Shown here piece by piece: positions 8,300 to 17,182 of a stretch of DNA of 34,621 bases (position 1 is the stretch's first letter; each line of letters opens with the position of its first letter). The stretch is from assembly GCA_026389535.1 (NCBI GenBank), contig JAPLHR010000018.1:1-34621 (forward strand), written 5' to 3'. The notes under the pieces were generated by a model. That model was given only the letters and a program-made list of their open reading frames with translations, searched no databases and had not been told where the DNA came from. Source of the stretch: Chloroflexota bacterium. GTDB taxonomy: Bacteria > Chloroflexota > Limnocylindria > Limnocylindrales > Limnocylindraceae. The position numbers were made by a program, and so were the translations under genes.

Positions 8300-9621
8300 G
8301 CCGACTCGTGCGACAGCCTGGTGTGACGCGCACCCCTGGAGCTCGCCCAGCCAGCGGCGGGGCACCACAGCGAATCGGCTCTGCGCGCCAGCGCATCGCG
8401 AGCGCGCTACGGATCGAACGTCCTGGCGAAGATATGGCGATCCTCTTCCCCGCAGTCGTCCTCGTTGGGATCGGGGTGCTGATGGTCTTCTCTGCGTCTG
8501 CGATGAATAGCCTGATCAAGACGAATGACGCCTACGGTGCGGGTGGCAAGCAGCTCTTCTACGCAATCATCGGCTTTGCCTTCTTGTACATCCTCTCTGC
8601 CGCCGATTACCGCCGCTGGCGCTCGTTCGCACCCCTCGCCATGATCATCTCGATTGCTCTCCTGATCGCCGTGATGATCCCTGGCGTTCCCACGGAGGCC
8701 GGCCTACGACGCTCGCTCTCGGTTGGACCGCTGAGCATCCACGCCGCAGAGGCGGCGAAGTTCTCTCTGATCCTCTTTCTGGCCGACTTTCTCGCTCGGC
8801 GGGGTCACGAGATCGGCAAGACGTTCGAGACGATGCTCTCGCCGCTCTTGGCGATTGCGCTCTCCGTTGGCCTAGTTCTTGTTGAGCCAGACCTGGGCAC
8901 CGCGTCGATTCTCGGCCTGATCGGGTTCTCACTCCTCTTCGTTGCGGGCGTCCCACTACGCTGGGTGCTTGTCCCAGGGCTTGGCGTGGCAGTGTTCGCC
9001 ATCGCCCTGATGTTCATTAATGGATATCAGGCCGCCCGCCTCGGCGGGTTCAGCGACCCGTTCTCTGATCCAACCGGCTCCACCTATCAGACGCTGCAAG
9101 GCCTGATCGCGATGGCGGTCGGCGGGCCGCTCGGCTCAGGCCCCGGCTCCTCCCAGCAGCTGGGTGGAATCAACATCCCGTACGCATGGAACGACTACAT
9201 CTTTGCGGTGATCGGCGAGGAGGCTGGCCTCCTCGGCATGCTCATCGTGATCGCGGCCTTCTTGGCGATCGCCCTCCGTGGTCTGCGAACGGCACGTCGC
9301 GCCCCCGACACCTACGGCGCACTGTTGGCGACGGGCATCGTGGTCTGGATCTCCGGGCAGGCGTTCGTGAATATCGCGGTTGTCCTCGCCCTACTCCCAG
9401 TGACCGGCGTGCCGCTCCCGCTGGTCTCCCAGGGCGGCTCTTCACTCATTGTTCTGATGGCAGCAATTGGGCTGCTTCTCTCGGTATCGCGTGAGACGAT
9501 GGATCCAAGCCAGGCAGGAGGTAGTGATGCGCGTGCTAATCGCGGGTGGCGGAACGGGGGGACATCTCTTCCCGGCGTTCGCCGTAGCTCGTACGGTTCG
9601 CCAGCTCCACTCCGACGCTGA
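8296..9621 (+). CDS. ftsW: Peptidoglycan glycosyltransferase FtsW (SEDS)
   Basis: VEPDLGTA, GGPLGSGPGSSQQ, NDYIFAVIGEEAGLLG, PVTGVPLPLVSQGGSSL. Confidence 0.95.
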   Translation: MSRLVRQPGVTRTPGARPASGGAPQRIGSARQRIASALRIERPGEDMAILFPAVVLVGIGVLMVFSASAMNSLIKTNDAYGAGGKQLFYAIIGFAFLYILSAADYRRWRSFAPLAMIISIALLIAVMIPGVPTEAGLRRSLSVGPLSIHAAEAAKFSLILFLADFLARRGHEIGKTFETMLSPLLAIALSVGLVLVEPDLGTASILGLIGFSLLFVAGVPLRWVLVPGLGVAVFAIALMFINGYQAARLGGFSDPFSDPTGSTYQTLQGLIAMAVGGPLGSGPGSSQQLGGINIPYAWNDYIFAVIGEEAGLLGMLIVIAAFLAIALRGLRTARRAPDTYGALLATGIVVWISGQAFVNIAVVLALLPVTGVPLPLVSQGGSSLIVLMAAIGLLLSVSRETMDPSQAGGSDARANRGWRNGGTSLPGVRRSSYGSPAPLRR

Positions 9622-10630
9622 GATCAGCTGGCTCGGCGGCGCACGTGGCGTCGAGTCGCGCCTTGTTCCAGAGGCGGGGTACCCGTTGACGCTCTTGGCC
9701 GCCCCAAGTCTGCGACCGAGCGGCGCAGGATTGCTCGCGAATGCGCGTGATGCCGCCAAGCTGCTCTGGTCGATCCCGCAAGCGATTCGCCTGATCCGTC
9801 GCGTGCGGCCCGACGTGATCTTCTCTACGGGCGGATACATCGCCATCCCTACGCTGATCGCCGCGTGGCTCACGCGCACGCCGAGCCTCCTATGGGAGGG
9901 GAACGTGCAGGCGGGACGATCGAACACCCTCGTTGCACCGCTCGCCTCACATCGCGCAGTTGCCTGGCGGCAGACGGCAGAGCGCGCGCCATGGAGCGGT
10001 GCGAAGACGACCGTGACCGGCACCCCTGTGCGCGAGCTCACGATTGATCGCACAACGGCACGAACTGCGCGCGGCCTCAGCGAGAGCGATCAACTCCTCT
10101 TGGTGTTCGGCGGCTCGCAGCGCGTTCGTCGATTCGAGACGGCACTCGACGGTGCGCTTGCAACGCTGCTCACGGGGTGGAGCGTCCTGCACGTGGTGAT
10201 GGAGGGCCTCCCCGATGCAGAGCGTCGACGAGCGAGCCTCCCTGCGGAGCTGCGTGACCGCTACCTGCCCGTCGCATTCCTGGGTGGGGGAGAGATGGAG
10301 GGGGCACTCGTCTCCGCCGATCTGATGCTCGGACGCGCCGGTGCATCAACAATTGCCGAAGCGGCCGCCGCTGGGCTCCCCGCCATCATCGTGCCGTACC
10401 CATTTGCCGGCGGCCATCAACGCGCCAATGCAGAGGCCGCCGCAGCGGCTGGCGCTGTGACGCTGATCAACGATGAGGAGCTGACCTCCGAACGCCTCCT
10501 CGCGGCGGTTGCCGACTATGCGACGCCAGCACAGCGCGCTGCAGCGGCGCGTGCCGCTGCAGCGTTGGCGCACCCTGACGCCGCGATGGTCATCGCGCAG
10601 AGGCTGCTGCAACTGGGCGGTCGGGAATGA
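9527..10630 (+). CDS. murG: UDP-GlcNAc:lipid I N-acetylglucosaminyltransferase MurG
   Basis: MRVLIAGGGTGGHLFPAFA from ATG 9527 preceded by AGGAGG; STGGYIAIP; GRAGASTIAEAAAAGLPAIIVPYPFAGGHQRANA. Confidence 0.95.
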   Translation: MRVLIAGGGTGGHLFPAFAVARTVRQLHSDAEISWLGGARGVESRLVPEAGYPLTLLAAPSLRPSGAGLLANARDAAKLLWSIPQAIRLIRRVRPDVIFSTGGYIAIPTLIAAWLTRTPSLLWEGNVQAGRSNTLVAPLASHRAVAWRQTAERAPWSGAKTTVTGTPVRELTIDRTTARTARGLSESDQLLLVFGGSQRVRRFETALDGALATLLTGWSVLHVVMEGLPDAERRRASLPAELRDRYLPVAFLGGGEMEGALVSADLMLGRAGASTIAEAAAAGLPAIIVPYPFAGGHQRANAEAAAAAGAVTLINDEELTSERLLAAVADYATPAQRAAAARAAAALAHPDAAMVIAQRLLQLGGRE

Positions 10631-11586
10631 GCGAGGTGCACACGCATCAGCCGTGGGCCGATGCCGAGGTTGCCGCTCGCGAACTGGAGCGCCGACTCAG
10701 CTTGAAGGTGCTGCGCAACGAGCCACTCGCCGAACACACCACGATGCGTGTCGGTGGGCCGGCCGACCTCATGGTCACCATTCGCGATCGCTTCGCCCTG
10801 CGTGGGCTGGTTCGCCTCGCTGCGTCACGCGGCTGGCCACTGCGAATCCTTGGGCGCGGCAGCAATGTGGTGGTGGGGGACGCGGGCATTCGCGGCATCG
10901 TCGCCCTCAATCGCAGCGCGGGGTACGACGTCGATCAGGTTGCGGGAACGATCTCCTTCGATTCAGGGGTCCCCATGGCGAAGGCGTCGACGATTGCCGC
11001 CGAGGCGGGGCTCACCGGGCTTGAGTTCGCCCTCGCCATTCCGGGGAACATCGGTGGCGCAATCTGGGCAAATGCTGGAGCGCACGGCGGCGAGATGGCC
11101 GCGATCACCACCTCCATCACGCTCCTCCGCGCGGATGGCTCCGAGTCGGAGATCTCTATCGCCGACGCGGCGTTCAGCTACCGCGAGTCGCGATTCAAGC
11201 GACCAGAGGGGGGCAGCGAGGTGATCCTGGGGGCGAGGGTCACCCTGACACCAGGCGAGCCAGAGCTGATCAAGTCGCATCTTGAGGAGATTCGCCGCTG
11301 GCGTCGCGAGCATCAGCCGCTCGGCATTCCGAGCGCTGGCAGCGTCTTTCGCAATCCCCCGGGCGAGCTGAGCGCGGGCGCTCTCATTGAGGCTGCGGGG
11401 ATGAAGGGCGTGCGCATGGGCGGTGCAGAGGTCTCCGAGATGCACGCCAACTGGATCCTCAATCGTGGGGGAGCGACCGCAGCGGAGATCCGCGCGCTCC
11501 ACGACGCCTGCCGCAATGCGGTTCACGCACAGTCCGGAATCACCCTCGCCACAGAGATCGCCTTCATCGGGGAGTCCGCCGCGTGA
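10627..11586 (+). CDS. murB: UDP-N-acetylenolpyruvoylglucosamine reductase MurB
   Basis: NTTMRVGGPADL-like start (EHTTMRVGGPADL), LGRGSNVVVGDAGIRG, IPGNIGGAIWANAGAHGGE, GSVFRNPPG, AGMKGVRMGGAEVSEMHANWILN. Confidence 0.96.
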   Translation: MSEVHTHQPWADAEVAARELERRLSLKVLRNEPLAEHTTMRVGGPADLMVTIRDRFALRGLVRLAASRGWPLRILGRGSNVVVGDAGIRGIVALNRSAGYDVDQVAGTISFDSGVPMAKASTIAAEAGLTGLEFALAIPGNIGGAIWANAGAHGGEMAAITTSITLLRADGSESEISIADAAFSYRESRFKRPEGGSEVILGARVTLTPGEPELIKSHLEEIRRWRREHQPLGIPSAGSVFRNPPGELSAGALIEAAGMKGVRMGGAEVSEMHANWILNRGGATAAEIRALHDACRNAVHAQSGITLATEIAFIGESAA

Positions 11587-12707
11587 GCGGGCACAGCGCT
11601 CTCCCACCAGTCCTCGTGCTCTTCGGCGGGAGGAGTGCGGAGTCGGATATCTCCACGATCTCTGGCACCGCCATCGCCGCCGCGCTGCTCGATGCCGGCC
11701 TAGCAGTCACCCAGGCACATATCGCACGAGATGGTTCGCTCCGCCCGCTGCCAGCGGCGCACCGCCGTGGTGATCTCCCTGGCGGCGCATACACGGATCT
11801 CACCGCGCCAGCACTCAGTGGCACACAGCCCATGGCGCTCGATACCTATCTCCAAAGCGTTGCCGCATCGGCACCAGCAACGATCGTCGTCCCTGCGCTG
11901 CATGGACCGGGCGATGAAGATGGCACGATCGCCGCAGCGGCTGCGGCGGCCGGGCTGAACTATGTCGGTGACACCCCCGCAGTCGCAGCCCTCGGCATGG
12001 ACAAGCCGCGCTTCAAGGCGCTCGCGCGCAAAGGCGGAGTAGCGACGCTCCCCGAGCTCGTCATCACACAAGGCGAGTGGTCGTCAGACCGCGAGGGTCT
12101 CCTTCGTACCATCGCCGCATTTGCCAACGAGCACACGTCGACGGGCGCACTGATCGGCAAGCCCACAGCGCACGGATCGTCGATCGGCATGAAGATCGCA
12201 CACACGTCGGCCGATTGGGCAGATGCGGTTGACGAGGCGTTGCGCTTTGGCGATCGCGCGATGCTTGAGCCTTATCTTGAGCGCGCCCGCGAGCTGGAGG
12301 TTGCTGTTCTCGAGCGCACGAACGGATCGGTGCAGGCATTCGGCCCTGGCGAGGTGTTTCCCGGCCGTGAGTTTTACGATTACGACGCCAAGTACGCGCC
12401 GGGCGTCTCGCGCACCACGACGTCAAGCGACCTGCCACCGGCCCTTGCAGATGAGATGCGCGCCGCCGCCGTTGCGCTCTTCACCGCCGCCCAGAGTCGT
12501 GGCCTCGCACGCATGGACTTCTTGATGGCGCGGAGCGGCGAACGCGCCGGCCACTGGTACCTCTCAGAGGTGAATACCTTCCCTGGCTTCACGCCGATCT
12601 CGCTCTTCCCCGCACTGGTGATGGCGGGTGGCTCAAGCTTTACGGAGCTGTGCGTTGAGCTTGTCGCTGCAGCGGCGGCGCGTCCTGCGTCGCGTAGCGC
12701 GCAATGA
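11583..12707 (+). CDS. ddl: D-alanine--D-alanine ligase
   Basis: LFGGRSAESDIS, GKPTAHGSSIG, FYDYDAKY, RMDFLM...LSEVNTFPGFTPISLFP. Confidence 0.92.
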   Translation: MSGHSALPPVLVLFGGRSAESDISTISGTAIAAALLDAGLAVTQAHIARDGSLRPLPAAHRRGDLPGGAYTDLTAPALSGTQPMALDTYLQSVAASAPATIVVPALHGPGDEDGTIAAAAAAAGLNYVGDTPAVAALGMDKPRFKALARKGGVATLPELVITQGEWSSDREGLLRTIAAFANEHTSTGALIGKPTAHGSSIGMKIAHTSADWADAVDEALRFGDRAMLEPYLERARELEVAVLERTNGSVQAFGPGEVFPGREFYDYDAKYAPGVSRTTTSSDLPPALADEMRAAAVALFTAAQSRGLARMDFLMARSGERAGHWYLSEVNTFPGFTPISLFPALVMAGGSSFTELCVELVAAAAARPASRSAQ

Positions 12708-13792
12708 GCGATCGCAGATCATCGACAGGGGATCGCGGGCAGCATCGCGGTGCAGGCGCACGACCATTCGCCCCGGGTGAGGCGCCGCTCGGCGTACGCC
12801 CTGGGCTTGGCGGAAGCCGTCGGCGCGCTGGCGTGACGCCAGTCAGAGGCTCCGCGAATCGGCACCCGAACGAAGAGCCTGGCGCGACGTCGGGGCGAGG
12901 TCCACGTCTCACTCCTGGAGCGGCGGCTCGGCTGCGTCCGATTGCCCTCGGCGCAATCTTGGTGGCGGCGTTCCTCCTACCTCCGGTGGCTGCGCGCGCC
13001 AGCCTCACGACGGTCGGCAACATCTCAGTCGTCGGCGCCCTGCTCCTTGATCCCGAGGCGGTGATCGCGGCTGCAAACATTCCGATCGGCAGCAGCCTCC
13101 TCGGCGTGAACCTCCGCGCCGCAGAGGAGGCGGTGGCAGCGCTGCCGCTCGTCGCCTCTGTGCGGGTCAGCGCTGGGCTTCCTGATGGGATTCAGATCCG
13201 AGTGCGCGAGAAGTCACTCCTGCTGCGCTGGCAGATCGGCGATCTGGCCTACGCCGTCACCGAGAGCGGCGAACTCCTTGGCAACATTGACACGCTCGAT
13301 CTGGCGCCGACGGCGGCAGCGGCACTTGCGGCGGCCCCCCTCCTCTACGACGATCGCGGGCCAAGCCCACTCCTGACGGTTCGGCAACTCACGGCAACCG
13401 AGCTCGATGTGGCCACGCGCCTCGCCTCCCTGACGCCAGAGGACCTCGGCACCAGCGCCACCACCCTGACCCTCCGCCTCCTCAGCGATTTCGGCTTCGT
13501 GGTGGAGGCCACCGGGCCATCGATCGAGTGGCATGCAGTCTTCGGCATCTACTCCGCCACCATCCGCCCAACCAGCATGATCCCAGGCCAGGTTCGGCTG
13601 CTGCGCAGCCTGCTCGCCGGACGGGAGACGCGGATCGGTTGGGTCATCCTCGCCGACGACCAGGCTGGCACCTACACGGCGAAGGGTGTGCGACCGCCAC
13701 CACCATCCGTGGGTCCAAGTCCCAGCCCCAGCACTAGCCCGGCTCCCTCTGATCCATCGCCAAGCCCCGCAGCCCCCACGGTGAGCCCGTGA
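12704..13792 (+). CDS. ftsQ: FtsQ/DivIB-like division protein (POTRA + FtsQ domain, Ser/Pro-rich C-terminal tail)
   Basis: TM followed by POTRA-like VGNISVVGALLLDPEAVIAAANIPIGSSLLGVNLRAAEEAVAALPLVASVRVSAGLPDGIQIRVREKSLLLRW; position between ddl and ftsA. Confidence 0.85.
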   Translation: MSDRRSSTGDRGQHRGAGARPFAPGEAPLGVRPGLGGSRRRAGVTPVRGSANRHPNEEPGATSGRGPRLTPGAAARLRPIALGAILVAAFLLPPVAARASLTTVGNISVVGALLLDPEAVIAAANIPIGSSLLGVNLRAAEEAVAALPLVASVRVSAGLPDGIQIRVREKSLLLRWQIGDLAYAVTESGELLGNIDTLDLAPTAAAALAAAPLLYDDRGPSPLLTVRQLTATELDVATRLASLTPEDLGTSATTLTLRLLSDFGFVVEATGPSIEWHAVFGIYSATIRPTSMIPGQVRLLRSLLAGRETRIGWVILADDQAGTYTAKGVRPPPPSVGPSPSPSTSPAPSDPSPSPAAPTVSP

Positions 13793-13872
13793 TGGTGCAG
13801 ATAGGGCGTGGCGTTCGGGTGAGCAGGGGTATGATGCGCAAGATGAGCGCGCAGAGTGGAGGGGGCAACTAA

Positions 13873-15114
13873 ATGGCAGAAGAGCGCTACACAACGATCG
13901 CCGCGATTGATATCGGCACCTCGAAGGTTTCATGCGCCATTGCGCACATTGGTGGCGAGAATGGCTCCATCAGCGTCATTGGTAAGGGGACCTACCCGAA
14001 CCAAGGGATGCGCAAGGGTGTTGTCACCGACATCGAGAAGACGGGCGCCGCAATCCGCGCCGCCGTTGATGCCGCTGAGCGCCTCTCCGGTTATCACATT
14101 GAGCACGCCACGATCACCATCTCCGGGAACCATGTGCTGGGGGTGAACACGAGCGGCCAGGTAGCCGTCGCCAATCCCGATCGTGAGATTCGCGATGACG
14201 ACGTGGATCGCGTCCTTGAGGTCTGCCGTGCGATCGAGGTACCGAACTCGCGCATGTTGCTCAATGTGCTTCCCTCGTCGTACATCGTGGATGGCCAGGA
14301 GGGGATCCAGCAGCCACGGGGCATGATCGCCTACCGACTCGAGGCTCGAGCGCACCTCATTACCGCCGGCAGCACCGCCGTACAGAATCTTGAGAAGTGC
14401 GTGCAGGCTGCTGGCATCGCGGTCGACGACTACGTTCCAGCGTCGCTCGCCGCTGCCGAGCTGACGCTCACTGAGACCGAGCGTGAACTCGGAACAGTCC
14501 TGGTTGATGTCGGGGCAGAGACCTGCGATATCGCGATCTTCCACCAGAATGCGGTCGTCTATACGGCGGTCCTGCCAATCGGCGGCGCCTTCATTACTCG
14601 TGACGTGGCGATCGGGCTCAAGACGAGCCTCCTTGCCGCCGAAGAGCTGAAGATGACCTACGGCACCTGCGACCCGCGCACCGCCAGTGACGCGGAGCAG
14701 TACAACGTTCCCGATGAGCCAGCTGGTCGGCGCATTGGCCGACTCGAGCTCGCTCGCATCATCGAGCCACGTATGAGCGAGATCTTTGAACTGATCGCTG
14801 GCGTGATCGCCAAGGCGGGCCCAGAGGTGACCAGCGCAGGCGTTGTCTTGACCGGCGGTGGGGCGCTGCTTCAAGGCGTTGAGGCGCTTGGACGTGAGAT
14901 CCTGAAGGCGCCGGTTCGCGTTGCATCGCCAACTGGGCCAATTCTGGGGATCCTTGACGAGTTCCACGGGCCTGGCCAGGCGGCCGTGCTCGGCCTCTTC
15001 TCTTGGGTCGCTCGCGGCCTGGATGAGGCGGGGATCGCCGAGGAGCCAGAAGCAGGATTCGTAGGGCGCCTGTTCGCTTGGGTGCGCAACCTCCTCGGTC
15101 GCATTCGGGGGTAA
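13873..15114 (+). CDS. ftsA: Cell division protein FtsA
   Basis: AAIDIGTSKVSCAIA, VLPSSYIVDGQEGI, VDVGAETCDIAIF, LTGGGALLQGV; C-terminal amphipathic helix VGRLFAWVRNLLGRIRG. Confidence 0.95.
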   Translation: MAEERYTTIAAIDIGTSKVSCAIAHIGGENGSISVIGKGTYPNQGMRKGVVTDIEKTGAAIRAAVDAAERLSGYHIEHATITISGNHVLGVNTSGQVAVANPDREIRDDDVDRVLEVCRAIEVPNSRMLLNVLPSSYIVDGQEGIQQPRGMIAYRLEARAHLITAGSTAVQNLEKCVQAAGIAVDDYVPASLAAAELTLTETERELGTVLVDVGAETCDIAIFHQNAVVYTAVLPIGGAFITRDVAIGLKTSLLAAEELKMTYGTCDPRTASDAEQYNVPDEPAGRRIGRLELARIIEPRMSEIFELIAGVIAKAGPEVTSAGVVLTGGGALLQGVEALGREILKAPVRVASPTGPILGILDEFHGPGQAAVLGLFSWVARGLDEAGIAEEPEAGFVGRLFAWVRNLLGRIRG

Positions 15115-15185
15115 CCCAACCCGCCGCGAACTGCGGGCGGGGCGCTGCTACACTTCGCGGGATCGACGGGAGGGCGTCGTCTAAA

Positions 15186-15199
15186 CGGGGCTAGCCCCG
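15186..15199. repeat. 14-bp perfect palindrome CGGGGCTAGCCCCG in the ftsA-ftsZ intergenic region
   Basis: Direct reading; a G/C-rich imperfect hairpin (CCCGCCGC..GCGGGCGGG) also lies at about 15119-15141. Confidence 0.7.
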
Positions 15200-15234
15200 G
15201 GCGGCGCAGAGTCGAGGCAACAGGTCCGGAGGGC

Positions 15235-16446
15235 ATGGAGTCGATGGCAGCGCAAACCGAGAATTTCGCGCTTATTCGCGTCGTCGGTGTCGGCGGCGCA
15301 GGATCCAACGCCGTCAATCGCATGATTCGTGCCGAGTTGCTCGGCGTGGAGTTCATCGCCGTGAATACCGATGCCCAGGCGTTGGTGAAGTCCCACGCCC
15401 CAACCCGCATCCGCATTGGTGACGGGATCTCTCGTGGCCTCGGCGCCGGCGGTGACTCTGCCGTGGGTGAGCGCGCCGCCCAGGAAGATATCGAAAATCT
15501 GCGCGCCGCCCTTGAGGGCTCCGACCTCGTCTTTGTGACCGCTGGCATGGGTGGCGGCACCGGCTCGGGCGCTGCACCTGTCGTTGCGAAGATCGCTAAG
15601 GAGATTGGCGCCCTCACGATCGGCATCGTCACCAAGCCGTTCGTCTTTGAGGGGCGACGTCGCGCTGCGGTAGCCGAGGCTGCCGTGAACGAACTGCGCA
15701 AGCATGTCGACACCCTCATCGTCATTCCTAACGAGCGACTCCTGAGTGTCGTTAGCCGCCAGACCTCTATGGAAGACTCGTTCCGCATCGCCGACGACGT
15801 GCTGCGCCAGGCGGTCAAGGGCGTCAGCGATGTCATCACGGTGCCTGGCATCATCAACCTCGACTTCGCCGACGTGCGTTCGATCATGCGCGACGCTGGC
15901 TCCGCCCTGATGGGGATCGGTCGCGCCAGTGGCGAGAACCGTGCCACCTCCGCAGCTGAGATCGCGATTGCCTCACCACTCCTCGAGGTCGACATCCAGG
16001 GCGCTACAGGCGTGCTGATCAACGTCGCCGCTTCGGCTACCGTCACACTCCATGAGGTGAACGAGGCGATCAACCACATCACCGCACGCGCAGACGACGA
16101 GGCAAACATCATCTTCGGCACCTCGCTCGACGAGTCGCTCGGCGATGAGATTCAGATCACCGTGATTGCCACCGGCTTCTCAGCGGATCGACAGGGTTCG
16201 ACCTCCAGCCCACGCGCCCCATACCGAGCGACCGATAGTGGCGCATGGAGCCTGCGTGACGATGGCGTCGCCGTGCAGGAGACTCCGACGGAGAGCTTCA
16301 CCTACACCCCCACACCTGAGTCCACCCCAGTTGGCCGTGACGAGGCCGACCAGGTACCCCTGCCAGTCGCTCCGCAGCCAGAGGAGGTCGACTTAAGCGA
16401 TCTCGATATCCCAGCCTTCCTGCGTCCGCGCAACCGCATCTCCTAG
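15235..16446 (+). CDS. ftsZ: Cell division protein FtsZ
   Basis: VGVGGAGSNAVNRM, AGMGGGTGSGAAPVVA, C-terminal peptide DIPAFLRPRNRIS. Start could be ATG 15235 or ATG 15244. Confidence 0.97.
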   Translation: MESMAAQTENFALIRVVGVGGAGSNAVNRMIRAELLGVEFIAVNTDAQALVKSHAPTRIRIGDGISRGLGAGGDSAVGERAAQEDIENLRAALEGSDLVFVTAGMGGGTGSGAAPVVAKIAKEIGALTIGIVTKPFVFEGRRRAAVAEAAVNELRKHVDTLIVIPNERLLSVVSRQTSMEDSFRIADDVLRQAVKGVSDVITVPGIINLDFADVRSIMRDAGSALMGIGRASGENRATSAAEIAIASPLLEVDIQGATGVLINVAASATVTLHEVNEAINHITARADDEANIIFGTSLDESLGDEIQITVIATGFSADRQGSTSSPRAPYRATDSGAWSLRDDGVAVQETPTESFTYTPTPESTPVGRDEADQVPLPVAPQPEEVDLSDLDIPAFLRPRNRIS

Positions 16447-16449
16447 TTG

Positions 16450-16465
16450 CTGGGGGTAACCCCAG
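16450..16465 (+). other. Hairpin CTGGGG-GTAA-CCCCAG with GNRA-type loop filling the ftsZ-yggS gap
   Basis: Perfect 6-bp stem with GTAA loop; ftsZ stops at 16446 and the yggS ATG is at 16469. Confidence 0.65.
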
Positions 16466-16468
16466 GCG

Positions 16469-17173
16469 ATGCTAAGCGCCGCTGATCTCACCACCCGCTA
16501 TCGCGAACTACTCACGCGCGTCCACGCCGCCGGCCCTGCCGAACTCATGGTGGTCACGAAGGGTGTGGCCGCCGAGCAGATCGTGGCCATCGTTGACGCT
16601 GGATGCACCCTCTTCGGTGAGAACCGTGTGCAAGAGCTTGAAGCGAAGCGCGCTGCTGTTGCGGCCCTGCGACCCGCAGCGAATCTCACCTGGGTCCTGA
16701 TCGGCCCGCTGCAGTCCAACAAGGCGCGACGCGCGATGGAGGCTGCCGACCGCATCGCCACCGTGGGGAGCGTTGACCTTTTAGAGCGTATCGCCGCACT
16801 CGCCACCGAGCGAGCCAAACCGATCGAGATCGCACTTCAGGTGAACGTGGACGAAGATCCGGCCAAGTCGGGCTTCACGCCCGAGGGCCTGCGCGCGGCG
16901 CTCCCCGCCATCGCCGCAATCGTTAAAGGCGCTCCAGTCACCTTGGCCGGGCTCTTTACGGTGGGGAGGCTCACGGCGGGTGGGGAGGCGGCACGCCCAA
17001 CCTTCGCCCAGTTCCAAACACTTGCAGCACAAGTGGACGCCGACGCACAGGCGCTCGGCTTACACCTTGGACCACTGCGCTCCGCGGGGATGAGCGGCGA
17101 CTTCGAGGTCGCGATCAGCGAGGGCTCCACCGAGGTGCGGGTGGGGAGCGCGCTCTTTGGGCCGCGCGGGTAG
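16469..17173 (+). CDS. yggS: YggS/YlmE-family pyridoxal phosphate homeostasis protein
   Basis: LMVVTKG, FGENRVQEL, LIGPLQSNKARR, LQVNVDEDPAKSGF, GMSGDFEVAISEGSTEVRVGSALFG. Confidence 0.92.
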   Translation: MLSAADLTTRYRELLTRVHAAGPAELMVVTKGVAAEQIVAIVDAGCTLFGENRVQELEAKRAAVAALRPAANLTWVLIGPLQSNKARRAMEAADRIATVGSVDLLERIAALATERAKPIEIALQVNVDEDPAKSGFTPEGLRAALPAIAAIVKGAPVTLAGLFTVGRLTAGGEAARPTFAQFQTLAAQVDADAQALGLHLGPLRSAGMSGDFEVAISEGSTEVRVGSALFGPRG

Positions 17174-17182
17174 GCTGTAGGT

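Noticed and set aside
13738-13790. Possible tandem DNA repeat (AGCCCCAGC/AGCCCCGCAGCC) at the ftsQ 3' end
   Set aside because: Explained by the Ser/Pro low-complexity protein tail; units are not regular at the DNA level.
14871-16121. 416-aa minus-strand ORF antisense to ftsA/ftsZ
   Set aside because: Shadow ORF from high-GC codon bias; low-complexity composition with no recognisable domain, fully overlapping strongly supported ftsZ.
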